64,000 nt of DNA from Neonectria sp. B-13 (Eukaryota > Ascomycota > Sordariomycetes > Hypocreales > Nectriaceae): positions 3,351,378-3,415,377 of the forward strand of contig NOKP01000002.1 in assembly GCA_002682825.1 (NCBI GenBank), written 5' to 3'. Every line of letters begins with the position of its first letter. The stretch's first letter is position 1. Shown here piece after piece: positions 1 to 10,847 of this stretch. The notes under the pieces were generated by a model. It ran no database searches, was not told where the DNA came from, and saw nothing but the letters and a program-made list of their open reading frames with translations. Made by a program: the position numbers and the translations under genes.

Positions 1-86
1 GAGTGTAAAAGAGGCCCGATGAGAGAGGGCTAAAAACACCCCTGAGGTTGTGTGGTATCTGAACGAGGAAAGATGACGAAAGGTAT

Positions 87-2621
87 TTAAGCCAGATATC
101 CGAGCTCGTCGTCCTCCAGACGTTCCAAATACTCCTTATCGAGTAGGATCTCTATGCACTTCTTGATGTCGCTAACCTTGGGCACGAACCGCGAGCGGAT
201 CTGGTTGATGGTCTCACTGACAAGCTGAGTGTGCTTCATCTTCTTGCGCGCCTTCATGATTCGCACGATGGCAGACTAGAAAACGGGTTAGTAAATGTGT
301 CAAAAGCAGTGTAAAATAATTGGTGCATACCTGGAGAACCAGCTTTCGGTCTTCCTCGATCGTCTTGTTGGTTTCCGCCTCTTCCGCCTTCGCCTCCTTG
401 ACACCACCCAGGTTCAAATTCACTCGGATCTTCTTGCTCTTGAAGTCGTAGTTTAGGCGGAAGGTTTTGCCAGCTCCTGGCTTCTCACCCGTGGCCCCAA
501 CCATAATAAGCACCTTGGCCTTGAGGATGACAGCCAAAGCTTGGTCTAGTACCTCGGGGCTGAGCTGGGTAACGCTGAGCATGTCATCGTAAGTGTTTGT
601 ATCCTTCTCGTTGAACAGGAGCAGAATGGCCATCTGATAAATGGACACTTGGAACGTGTAAGGTGTCTTGCTGTTCTTGCAATATCCCGCCTTGATCTCG
701 CCCTTGCAGAGATGCCACAACCAAGTCAACTTTCGACCGTCATGCTTGTGCTTGTAGAAACGAATAAACCGCTCGATTTCAGCGGCAATTTCTTGGGGAG
801 GGTTGAAGTCGGTGCTGGGCGCCGTCAGGGGCCAGAAACCGGTACCCAGGATGGAAAAGGTGGAATCGACAGCCTTGGTGTACTCCACGCCTTGGAGGTG
901 ATCTCGGAACTCCTTGTTGAGATCCTTAGAAATTTGCATGTCCTGGAACATGCGCTGAAGCTTGTTGGTGTATTCGAAACCACACGCCTCCTTCAGCTTG
1001 CTGATCATGCTTGTCTCAGCGTCATCCGACGATGAGTTGCTGTGGACCAAGCGTCGCGCAAGCATACGGGAGTAAAACTTCTGGAAAACATCCTTGTCCT
1101 CGATATACTTGAAGACGGTCATGATCTGGGCCAGCGTGATCTCCAGCTCGGCTTCTTCAATGCTAGTGCTGCTCTTCCGCAACAGGACATCGGTGTACTT
1201 GGCCAGCAACTCTGGCGACTTGTTGGAGCCCGCCTTGCAAACCTCATTTCGGTTAACGAACTCTCTGCATGCGTTATCCAGAGAACGCGTAAATTCGGGC
1301 TCGTCGTTGAATGCCCTCTTCACCAGTCCCTGGTACTGGGTGTGGATCTCCAGGAGAGCATCCACGTAAACTTTGGGCTCCAATTTGTCACCTTCAGATG
1401 ACTGAACCTTCTGGACAGCTGCAAGGCCAGCCTTCCTGACGTGGGTCTCAAATCGTGTCCGCAGAGGTTCCAATCCTTCAGGGATGCGAGAGAGCAGATT
1501 GTACATCCTAGCCATATCCTCCTCACGGTCGTTGTCGAGAAGAACTTGAAACTCCTCCCGCAGGAGGCCCGAGTGATCAGCGATCAGCGCCTGGTTGCAG
1601 CACTTCTTGAGCGGGATCGCGATGTCCTGGTGAAGGTACATGCGGACACGCTCCTCTTCCTCAGCCAAACGGGTCTCAGCCTTTTTCATGTACTCAACAA
1701 CGCTATTCTCCGCCACAAACTGCTTAGACTCGGCGAGATAGAATTCTTTGGTCGCCGCAAGGAAGGGACGCTCGAAATGGAATCGGTAAACGTCGAGGGT
1801 CGACTTGGAGGGGTCGGCTTCGTCCAAACCGAGAGACACAAAGGAGTCGACGACCTGTTTAATCTGACTGTGTTCGATGGTCTCGCCATTTCTTTGCTTC
1901 TCGACGAGTTTCAGGACGGCGTCCATGACCTTGGTCGACACCTGCTCGAAAAGGACGCGTCGCCATTGTACCAGGTGTAGTGTGTAGACATCGTAGATGT
2001 TCTTTTTGCCCTCATCGATCTCCCTCTTAACCCAGTGACGGTTCAGGTAGCGGAACAGATGGTGGATATACTTCGCAGCGACCGTGTATCGACCCCATTC
2101 TTTGATATAGAAGGAGAGTAGCGCCTCGTCGGTGTGGGCCTTGGACTGGTTCACAAGCCCCTCGAGGTGTTGCTTGAGGTAGTCGATTAGCTTGTTGTAG
2201 AGCTCTTCTCCGAGAAGATGCGCTGGGTGGTGTCAGCATAACTCGCCAAGGTGCTCTTGGAAGAAGGGGTGATTCTACCTCCTCGGTGGTTGGAGTGCAT
2301 GGCGGGCCCATGCAGACCAACCGCCTTTTGTGACGTGCAGAAGTTATGAACGGCACTGTCTCAAATCAGCATCGGAGAGTCGATGAAGGGGCCGGATGGG
2401 TTAGGCACAACGTACGTATAGACACCCATGTACATCTGCATGTCGATGCCCTGTTCGAGGTCGTTCATGATACGCGAGATGCCGGCTTGAAGATAGGTCC
2501 ATCTGGCACGGTCAGTAACTGGGCATACGTGCGCGTGCACGCGGGCAACTCACGTCGCTCCGATATCCTCCCGGTTTGGTATCGGGGGCATCTGGCTAGG
2601 GGCAGCCATCTTGGTGGCCAT
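87..2621 (-). CDS. cul1: Cullin-1, scaffold of SCF ubiquitin ligases
   Basis: Five exons read on the minus strand: 2554-2621, 2416-2502, 2279-2355, 331-2222 and 87-275, joining in frame to 770 residues, the usual cullin length. The N-terminus ([10 protein letters not shown]) is followed by the cullin-repeat motifs [21 protein letters not shown] and HLLGEELY. The cullin-homology core lies in the large exon. The last exon encodes the winged-helix B domain with the neddylation signature IVRIMKARK; by family comparison K716 is the NEDD8/Rub1 acceptor. The end, [15 protein letters not shown], is typical. Known role: it links Skp1/F-box adaptors to the RING protein Rbx1 for ubiquitination in cytosol and nucleus. 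The last intron (276-330) carries a CTAAC branch site and shifts the frame, so a continuous reading of exon 4 ends in a false C-terminus. Very confident. Confidence 0.97.
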
Positions 2622-3803
2622 GGTCTGTCGGCGGACAGAGGGCGGAGGGGGAACGGCGGCTCAGCGGAGGCGATGGAGGCGGGGTTCAGATCGAGGGGGA
2701 CGTCGAGGGGATGTCGTCAGAACAACTCGCGAAGGGCTGCTCCCGGATTCAAATATGAAAACGAGGGAACCTGGGACAGGCAGCAGAGGCAATCCTGGGG
2801 CGGATGCGTCGTCTGACAAGGTCGCAGTCTGACTCGCCGAGGCTGAGGTGAGTAGCTCGGACGAGGTGCAGGTAAAGGCGGACTCGGGCGGCAGAGCAGG
2901 GCAGGACAGGACAGCGCGGTCGGGGGAGGACGAGGGCGCTTTCACAGGCAGTGGGAGCGTGCTGGACACAAACGGGGTAGAAATAGATCGGCCGGTTGCA
3001 CGCCAGGCCGGTTGAGTCACAGAAGAAAAGGAAAAGACGGTGGAAAATGGCCGTCCTTAAGGGTCGAGATCGTTGGAGTAGGAGAATCAGGCAGTCAGAC
3101 ACCCAACTGGTCTCATCCAGGCAATCATTCATTACCTGAGGCAAGGCCGCTGGCCAAAGCGGGCGGTCGTCGGAAACAGCCTAGCGCCGAGTTCTGCCGT
3201 ACGATACCGCCCCCAGGCTGAGCGCATCGTCGTTGTTGGGCGGGCTGCGGGCACTCCCTCTAGCCACTGCTGGCCCGCTGGGGCTTTCGGCCGGGGGCCT
3301 TGCGTAGTACCCGTGAAACCACCTCCACCCACTATAACATCTGCCCACGCCGGCGCGCCAGCCTGGGAATGGCCGGGCACGTTTCGATGTCACCTCACAT
3401 CCATCCCCGGGCATGCTCCACAACTTCCTTCCACCGCTGAACACAATAGGAAAGGTGCGCGATTGATTAGATCGCGGTCCGATTGAAACAAGACGCTTCC
3501 CATTATTGGAGGAGTAAAGTCGTGCCTATTGTATTCGTGTCAGACGTGCAAAGACACTAAGGTAGGTAGGCAAATGGGTTTACAGTTGCTTCTCGCTATT
3601 CATGCACCTATGAGGCTGGATGACGATATAAGTACAATAAAAAGATATAATTACACCCCGTATGTATGCCATGCCGAAAAGGAATCCCGAGTAAAACAAA
3701 TAGAAAAACGTTCCCTGCAGAAGGGGGTATAATGCCACAATGCCAAAGTTCCCGGCTCCAGCTACAGCTCCAGCTCCAGCTCCCCGTTTCCTCGCACCGC
3801 TTC
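2622..3803. other. Intergenic: cul1 upstream region and SRF1-like 3' flank
   Basis: No convincing coding sequence. It should hold the cul1 promoter and leader (next to 2622) and the 3' UTR of the SRF1-like gene (next to 3803). Open frames here are short and GC-driven. A CAGCTC-type short repeat lies near 3760-3785. Confidence 0.6.
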
Positions 3804-5010
3804 CTATCCAAGCGCGCCGTCGTCCTCCACGCCGCCCAGCCGTTCCACCGTTCGGAAGATGTTGACGGCAAAATTCATAGTCCAGGTGATCAGCCCTATC
3901 AACATGAATGCGGCCAGTGCCTTAGACAGGTTGCGCACCGAGGCGTGTGCCAAATTGTGATAGACCAAACTCTCAAATGCTAATGCCGTGCTCGCCGACT
4001 TGAAGATAATGAAGAAAAGGTCCAGCAGGATCAGCGAGAACTTGGAAACCGCCGACCGCAGGCCCAGCGGCTTCCCGGTGTACTCGTCCCAGATCATGTA
4101 CCCGAGGTACGGAATCGCCACACAGTCCACCGCCACTGCCACTATCGATTGTGTCTCTTCGGCCGTGTCGTCACTATCGACATCCTCGATCTTGTGGATC
4201 CGCGCTGCGATCCCCAGGGCGACCATGGACGTGACCATGACCGTAAGTCGAAATACTAGTGGTGAAAGAGAGTGCCGAATCACCATGTTCCACACTCGTT
4301 TGTAAGGCGCAAGCGTCCGCTTCTTCCTTGGTATCCTGGCATCCAGGATGTTATATGGCTGGAACGCTGGATTTCCAAAGTTCGGTTGGAGCTTATCCAG
4401 AACGTCGACGTCGACCACGGCGGAATTTTCGTTGGGCATATGCCCATAGGCGGAGGACTGCACAAAGGTTTGCCAGGCTAGGCTGGGTTGCGTTGACCTC
4501 GTCGCGGGTTGGAACCCCGATACGATGACGGGCTCGTTGGACCGGAGGTGATCCCATTTCCTCCCGCGCATGGATGCACGCCCATATTTCAAAATGTGAG
4601 GGATCCTTCCTCTCGTTCCTTTCCCCTGGCCCATCAACGGATCGTCCGGGTCTATGAACCCATCTTTCGAGACACGTCGCGGGTCGCTCGGGGAGGAGTT
4701 GTGGTGCGGCTGAACGGCGCGCGCAGGAGGATGTAGAAGCCGGAGTTGATCATCGCTGACGGAACCGAGTTTCTCTTCGTAGGAATCAATCCAGGCTGGT
4801 GTCTGGTTAGTCAAGGAAGGTCGGGGTGAGGGGCGCAAGGAAATGGCGAGTGGAAAGTGGTGGGCGCTTACGCGGGAGAGACCGAGGGGGACGGATTCGA
4901 GGAGCTCTGCGGTCGGTTGAAGTGCTCGCAGTCCTTGCAGTCCTCGGAGAACCATATATGCCGGGAGAGTCAGAATGTGGGCCAGTCCTCGGGGGAGAGG
5001 AGGATGTCAT
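3804..5010 (-). CDS. SRF1-like regulator of phospholipase D, multi-pass membrane protein
   Basis: Two exons, 4872-5010 and 3804-4795, with a 76-nt intron (4796-4871, CTAAC branch), encode 376 residues. I place the start at 5010 (MTSSSPPRTGPHSDSPG). The frame-preserving alternative starting at 4955 reads through the intron and is less likely: with the 5010 start the junction gives RSLP-PWIDSYEEKL in frame. The N-terminal half is polar. The C-terminal half has about four hydrophobic segments (RLTVMVTSMVALGIAARI, a segment ending YLGYMIW, one around FSLILLDLFFIIF, and a last one ending TMNFAVNIF). The block MIWDEYTGKPLGLRSA matches my memory of fungal SRF1 proteins. In yeast Srf1 binds phospholipase D Spo14 and aids recovery from lipid stress. 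Family assignment rests on motif memory, so moderately confident. Confidence 0.8.
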
Positions 5011-7119
5011 GGCCTCGTGAGGCCGCGGTTACTGGGTGATGAAAACGAGAGCCTGATTCAATCTGTCGGGGCCGGCGAGTGCGATGGCAAAGCATAGTCA
5101 AGGCGCGCTCGCATGGCAGACGGGGTCGAGGGTCGATCAGGCACGACGAACACCGGAAGCGCGTGGCGTGTGCAGGACGCAGCGCAAGTGCAGGTCGAGG
5201 ATCGAGAGCCGGGAGCCGGAAGCTGGGAGGAAGACTGATGAAGTTGTCGGGTGTTGGGCTTCCTCAGTACCGCGGTTTAGCGGCTGCGTTTGGGATGTCT
5301 CTTTTCTCCAAATCAGCTCAGTCCTGGGCAAGCGCTTGGAAGCTGGGCGGGTGGCTCCCGTTTCTGTGGCGGTATTGTTGCTGCCCTGGTCCGTGCGTAC
5401 ACAACGGCCTCCAAGTCCAACTGTCCAGCTGTCCAAGCACAGGGCCGGTAAGCTTATCGGTCGGCACAATTGGGGGCGTGATATGGCCAGGGGTAAGACA
5501 TGGAGGATTCCCTCGGTTTTGGTGGTCTACGCGTCAGAGTACGTGGAGAAAATGACTGCAGGTCCGTTTAGCCTCCAAGGTGGCCCGTGCGGACCCCTGT
5601 GCTTCGTATCAAGTACAGGACGGACTCGGTTGACTGGACAAAGGGCAAACTGGCCACCATCTTCAATTATTTGGCCCAAGATTTGTTGTTTGCCCTAAGC
5701 ACCCAAGCACCGTCTCACAGAACCACCATAGGGGGATATTGAATTGGTGCTCTCGCTGTATTGTCAAGCTATCAGGGCCCTCCCTTCTCACCCCTGCGTT
5801 TTCTTCAAAGCTTGACCCACTGCGTCATTGATTTGGCCCTTCAAGTTGCCAAGGATATTCTACGCCCCAGTCATTGCCCGGGAGATAAATAGTAATTAAG
5901 GGAAGAAGACGGACTATTTCGACCCCAACAGCCCAAGCCGGGCATGCAAAGGGGCAGACGAAGCTGCCATTTTCGAGTTTTGCTCTTCCTTCTTAGAACA
6001 AAGAACTTCACTATCCAACACTTTCACAAGCCACTACCGTTTCGACCTGTCGCTGGCCGTGCATACGACTGACACCCAGTAACACGGACGAAGCGCCCGA
6101 CACCACGCGACTCGGCGTGAGACCCCACCTCTGCAGCCACGGTGTCGGCTTTGGGGCAGTCAGCAGCCAAGCCACATTCCGTCCTACGTACGAAGTAGAG
6201 ATCCCTCTGTTCCCAGCCTCGACGAATACGTTCATAGTCCAAGGGCAGGTTTGGTGAGGGAGAGTCAATCACGTCCATAACCACGTCAAGAAATGCTGTC
6301 TTGCCTAGCTGCAACTCACCACCAATAATTATGAATATCGGGTACCCTAATCAGTTGCCAGTCACAACAGAGTCAAACGGTAAGACATCAGACCTACATT
6401 CCTCTCGTCTTGGGGTTTGCCAAATGATCGGCCTCTTAAAAAACAAATACTCCGAAAACCAAGATAAGGCCAAGGCAAGAACTCTCAAACCACGCGCCTT
6501 CGATCGGAACTCGGTGTGTTCGTAGATGCACAGTAAAGGCAAGACATCTGTTGTCGTACAAAACATTGGAACCAGTAACAAAGCAGGGAGGAGGATCTCA
6601 TCCCCCGAAACTCTCGTACGATATTTGCAGGCACAATAAATTACTCTCGACAGGCTCGCTCACAGGCCCCAGCAACCCCTCAATTCAGATCTCGAGAACG
6701 AACAGAACTTCATTTGAACCGACCAATTGTGATTTGAACGTTTCTCTTGTTTTCATTCGTGGATATAAGCTACAGTAAATAAACATTTCTGACAGGATGT
6801 CGGTCGTGAGTCTTGGGCCAGTAAAGGGAGTCATGCATGGTCTAAACCCCAACCACGATATGCACCGCGCTCCTCAAACCGAATCGATCTGTTTTCTGCA
6901 TCTGTTTAGGCAATTCATCAATCGCCGTTTGCAGTCTCCGTAAGTCTTGAGTTCGGTCTCTGGCCTGATCGTCCGAATCGTCCCATCCGAGCCGGACTAA
7001 GCCGAGCGAAGTGTCCGTAGTTCCCAGAATGGGAGCCAAGGCAATGGATATGCCGGGGGGCTTTGTCCGGTGTGGTTTCCTCAAGTTTGTCTTCGCATCG
7101 GGATCCCGTTTGGTGGTGT
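5011..7119. other. Intergenic: SRF1-like upstream region, no supported gene
   Basis: About 2.1 kb. The proximal part should contain the SRF1-like promoter. A plus-strand open frame of about 200 codons (5084-5698) has no recognisable domain and low-complexity composition, and I do not call it. The 6842-7119 part carries an open minus-strand frame discussed in the findings. Confidence 0.5.
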
Positions 7120-7628
7120 CTACCTGCCGTGCTCGCTCTCGCTCTTGTGGAAACCCAACCACTCTCCCAGCATGCCTCCAGGCTTTGGTATCGGGCACTC
7201 TCGCTGAGATCTCAACTTGGCTTGCTCAATCTCTTCGGCCGTTGTGTCGTTGAATTGCACGATGCCGTCCTTCACTTCCGGACTGGTATCCTTCCTCCTC
7301 CATCGCTTCCGCCGACCATTCTCGTCCACCATAATCTCGCCATCGGCGAATCGGGCTCGCGGCACGGGGCACGGGAGCAGGTGCGGAAGCGTGACGACGA
7401 AGAAGGATGCGGCGACGGTCGTGGCGAACAGTGACGAGGTCATCCGCGACTTGGGGTGGAGGAGTGGTGGCATGATCCCACGCGTAGGAGTGTTCGGGGG
7501 GACTCTAGATGTCTCAATTGGGCGTCAGCAAGCGTCTCGAGGGGTCGTATATGCCATTGAACTCACGCAATGGCCTTAGCATCGTCCTCCCGAGGCGTAG
7601 GGGCCAGGTTGACGTCGTCGAGGGATTT
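7120..7628 (-). CDS. Small single-span membrane protein, unknown function (5' end unresolved)
   Basis: Two minus-strand exons, 7567-7628 and 7120-7504, are separated by a 62-nt GT-AG intron with a CTGAC branch site and join in frame to 148 codons plus stop. The reading is KSLDDVNLAPTPREDDAKAIA, then VPPNTPTRGIMPPLL. One hydrophobic segment follows (SLFATTVAASFFVVTLPHLL), then PCPVP, a basic stretch (NGRRKRWRRK) and a C-terminal CPIPKPGGMLGEWLGF. One membrane helix with a CPxPKPGG tail looks like a small mitochondrial or organellar membrane protein, but I do not recognise the family. The first exon is preceded by an apparent acceptor (CTAG at 7629), so at least one upstream exon with the true ATG is missing. 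A second start, MPPLLHPKSRM at 7473, would give 117 residues. Confidence 0.6.
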
Positions 7629-8018
7629 CTAGGAGTTCCGTGGGCCCGAGGCTTGCATTCACGAAAGCAGCTCACTCAACTTTGAGCCCTCAGCTGCATG
7701 ATTGTGTTTGGGCTTTCCTGATTGGCTAATGCGTTTTGGCAAGGTTTCATCGGAACAGGCAGAACATAAATCCGATATTCCTTGGCATCTCGCGGGGTAC
7801 GTACCTTTTTGGAGGTTGGTCGTCACTGCGCCAGGCGAGTCGCGAATGGCGATAGATTTTCCCATTTACAACCTGCCTTTGTTCATCCCCGGCGTCCCCC
7901 TTCACGAAACGGCTGAGTACGCATATTCCGACATGTTATGATCTCCTGGCCCTGTTCTCTCGAAGTCTAGAAGCGACCAGCGCACCTCACGTGCAACCGC
8001 CCTCCGTCCTCTCCCACC
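7629..8018. promoter_or_regulatory. Divergent upstream region shared with the ppg1-like phosphatase gene
   Basis: This gap of about 390 bp lies between two divergent genes. It should contain the phosphatase promoter and the missing 5' exon or leader of the small membrane protein. A strong donor-like site (AAAAAG followed by GTACGT on the minus strand, near 7800) and an ATG at 7865 could belong to that missing exon, but the phase does not fit the next exon, so I leave it uncalled. Confidence 0.4.
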
Positions 8019-9399
8019 ATGAGCGACCTCGACAAGTGAGGCCTTCTTCCGACCCGCCGATCATCGCAGCCCGCGAAGCTAACCTCGAATTTCCCAGGGC
8101 GATTGCGCAGCTGCGCGCATGCCGCCCGATCCCAGAGGCACAAGTCCGCGAGCTCTGCCACAAGGCCCGGGAGCTGTTAATAGAGGAGGGCAACGTCGTC
8201 ACCGTCTCAGCGCCCGTGACGATATGTGGCGATATCCACGGCCAGTTTCACGATTTGATGGAGTTGTTCAGAGTAGGCGGTGATGTCCCAGACACAAACT
8301 ATCTTTTCATGGGTATGTCCCCGGGCTCTACTCTCAACCACCTTGCGCCGCCCTGTTCCACTAACAACATCTCTCCTCCGCAGGCGACTTTGTCGATCGT
8401 GGATTCTACTCGCTCGAGTCCTTCCTCCTCCTCCTCTGCCTCAAGGTCCGATACCCCGACCGCATGACCCTCATTCGCGGCAACCATGAATCGCGGCAAA
8501 TCACCACCGTGTACGGATTCTACGACGAATGTCTACGAAAATACGGCAGCGCAAACGTTTGGCGGTATTGTTGCGATGTCTTCGACTATCTTGCCTTGGG
8601 TGCCATCGTCCTGGGTGCGTCAAACACCTTATCGCCCGGCGCCGAGCCCGTCGATGAGGAAGTCGAAATCGAGGTCTGTGACCAGAACGGCTCCATCATG
8701 AGCCGCTTCCCCCGACGCCGACAACTGGACGGCTCCCAGCAGGAGCCAGCACAAAGCCCCGGCGGTGGATCTGGAGATAAAACCGGCCCGCCTGGCTCTG
8801 GTGCATCGGGCTCAAGCGGTGGCACAGTTGGAAACCCGGCAGGAGCAGTGCTCTGCGTCCACGGCGGCCTGAGCCCCCTGATCGACACGGTCGACAAGAT
8901 TCGACTCATAGATCGCAAGCAGGAGGTCCCGCACGAGGGCGCCATGTGCGACCTGTTGTGGTCCGATCCTGACGAGATCGACGGCTGGGGTCTATCCCCA
9001 CGTGGCGCGGGCTTTCTATTCGGCGCCGACATTGTCAAGGTCTTCAACCACCGGAACGACCTGAGCCTCATTGCCCGCGCCCACCAGCTCGTCATGGAAG
9101 GCTTTAAGGAAATGTTCGACGCATCCATCGTCACGGTGTGGTCCGCCCCCAACTACTGCTACCGTTGCGGCAACGTCGCCGCCGTGCTGGAGCTATCCGA
9201 GGACGAGTCTGGCACCGGCCTCTTCGCCCGCAGCAACGGCGACGTAGGTCGCAGCGACGGCGGCGCCAGCGGTGTCATGATGGAGCGAGACGGGGCTCCC
9301 CGGAGCGGCCCCGCCCGCCGGTACCGCGTGTTCCAGGCTGCGCCGCAGGACTCGCGCGGCATGCCGGCCAAGAAGCCGGTGGCCGACTACTTCTTGTGA
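8019..9399 (+). CDS. ppg1: PP2A-like serine/threonine phosphatase catalytic subunit, PPG1/PP4 group
   Basis: Three exons, 8019-8035 (17 nt), 8098-8312 and 8384-9399, give 415 residues. All PPP-family metal and catalytic motifs are present in order: GDIHGQ, GDFVDRG (split by intron 2), RGNHE, HGGLSP, WSDP, RAHQLV and [11 protein letters not shown]. The C-terminus KKPVADYFL is the PP2A/PP4-type tail that is carboxymethylated in relatives. The protein is about 100 residues longer than PP4. A Gly/Ser/Pro-rich insertion of about 75 residues lies between AIVLG and GAVLCVHGG, and a second of about 40 residues lies before YRVFQAAPQ. The first insertion is, to my recollection, a feature of filamentous-fungal PPG1. 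I prefer PPG1, but PP4 is the alternative because the catalytic core is very PP4-like. Expected in cytosol and nucleus with regulatory subunits. Confidence 0.95.
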
Positions 9400-9593
9400 A
9401 TGGTCGCTTTTGTCATTTGCTGTACAGACTATGGCGGATTTTTCATCACGAGACACACATTTTGGGGCTTTGGGGTCACGGATAAGCACGGAGTTTTACG
9501 CAATACAGATTCATTTTTACCACTTCGCTATACCTGAGTTCCATCTCGGTTTTCAATACGCCGCTTTCTGACGCAACAAGCCAAATCCACCGT

Positions 9594-10772
9594 CTAGACC
9601 GAGTACATGGTTTCCTTCCGTTTCTTCACTTTGCTCGGCGGCGCATCTGCGCATCCCTCGAACTTATACATCAACCTGAGCCTGTTTTCCAGTGCATCCA
9701 GCGCCTTCACATCCTTCCAGCTCTCCGCACCCGGCTGTTTACAGACCTTGTCCATGAATTCTTTTGCCCGCTGGTACTCTTGGCGACGATTCCGACGGGT
9801 TATCGGTTCTGGGAGCCCGCCTATAATGTCGAGGAGAAGTTTCTGGGTATCGGCATCTGGCTTGCGGTGCTCCTCACAAATGCTGGACAGCACAGTGAGG
9901 CCGGCGGCGGCAGATGCAATCTCTGCATCGCTGAAGACGAAAACCTTTGTATCCTGTTCAGGAGACTTGGCCGAAGTGTCGGCCTTGCTAGGGTCGGTCA
10001 CTGGGCGCTTGGGAGCCTTCTTAAGAGTCTGATAAGGGATGTTAGCGTTCTCGCCCGTCAAGCTCCTCTTGTGGGTAGACTTGGCTGTACCTTCAGCCAT
10101 CTTGGGGTCTCCAGTCAGTCCAGGAATGTTCCCTGGTGCCTTTGACCCCTCCTTGCCTTTCGACTCGGGCTTCTTCTCTCCCAGTGAGGATGTCAGGCAA
10201 TTCACCCTCTCTGCCAATGATCGAAGCTTGTGAGTCAAGTTTCGCCCGCTTGACTCGCCGCGCTTGGGCTCGTTGTCAGACATTGGATCAATCTTGGTGG
10301 GCTGCTGCTTTAGCACGCGTCGGGGCAGGTTTGGCGTCTTCTTCCACGTTGGATGAAGCAGGGTCGGGTCGTTCGGCAGAACCTTGCGGCGCTTAATCGT
10401 GTTTCCGTCCTGAGGCGGTGGAGTAGGGACACGCGATTGAGTAGGAGTGGGCGGCTGGAGTGTGATTTTTGGGCCGGCTTTATTCTTAGGACTGAACAGC
10501 ATGTCGCGTAGCCTAGTCCGTCGTTGAGGTTGAGGGGTGACAGGGCTGGTTTTGGCCCTCTTCGAAGAGTTAGGAGTATCAAAACCATCATGAAGGGCCT
10601 TGCGTTTTGGTGTACGACAGCCAAAATATAATCTTTTCGATGCAGGTGTGTTCGTGTCGTCGTCTGGGTCACCCGGCCGTGTTCGCTTCGGCGTGCGTGC
10701 ACCATGTTCATCAGTACCAGCCCCTATATTCCCCTGTGGGTGCGGCGTCGATTTGCTCCTAGTCGTAACCAT
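9594..10772 (-). CDS. Basic, TP/SP-rich, probably nuclear protein of unknown function
   Basis: A single exon of 392 residues starting MVTTRSKSTPHPQGN. No catalytic domain is recognisable. The first 160 residues are disordered and rich in basic proline-directed sites: RTPKRTR, NTPASKR, RTPKRKAL, DTPNSSKR, FSPKNK. Such TP/SP-K/R sites resemble cyclin-dependent kinase substrates, and the basic clusters could serve as nuclear localisation signals (inference). The last 110 residues look folded and helical (DAEIASAAAGLTVLSSI, then LLLDIIGGLPEPI and EYQRAKEFMDKVC), ending in a Lys/Arg tail. The gene converges on the phosphatase gene with 194 bp between the stops. Coding is supported by the length and low stop density; the function is unknown. 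Confidence 0.75.
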   Translation of the reverse strand: MVTTRSKSTPHPQGNIGAGTDEHGARTPKRTRPGDPDDDTNTPASKRLYFGCRTPKRKALHDGFDTPNSSKRAKTSPVTPQPQRRTRLRDMLFSPKNKAGPKITLQPPTPTQSRVPTPPPQDGNTIKRRKVLPNDPTLLHPTWKKTPNLPRRVLKQQPTKIDPMSDNEPKRGESSGRNLTHKLRSLAERVNCLTSSLGEKKPESKGKEGSKAPGNIPGLTGDPKMAEGTAKSTHKRSLTGENANIPYQTLKKAPKRPVTDPSKADTSAKSPEQDTKVFVFSDAEIASAAAGLTVLSSICEEHRKPDADTQKLLLDIIGGLPEPITRRNRRQEYQRAKEFMDKVCKQPGAESWKDVKALDALENRLRLMYKFEGCADAPPSKVKKRKETMYSV

Positions 10773-10847
10773 GGTTGCACCAGATTCCGAAATAATCGAG
10801 GAACAAAATCGTGCAGCTTTTTGAAAAGCCCATCCTGAATCATGCCG

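Noticed and set aside
5084..5698. 204-codon plus-strand open frame upstream of the SRF1-like gene
   Set aside because: No domain, overlapping open frames on both strands, and composition like GC-rich intergenic sequence.
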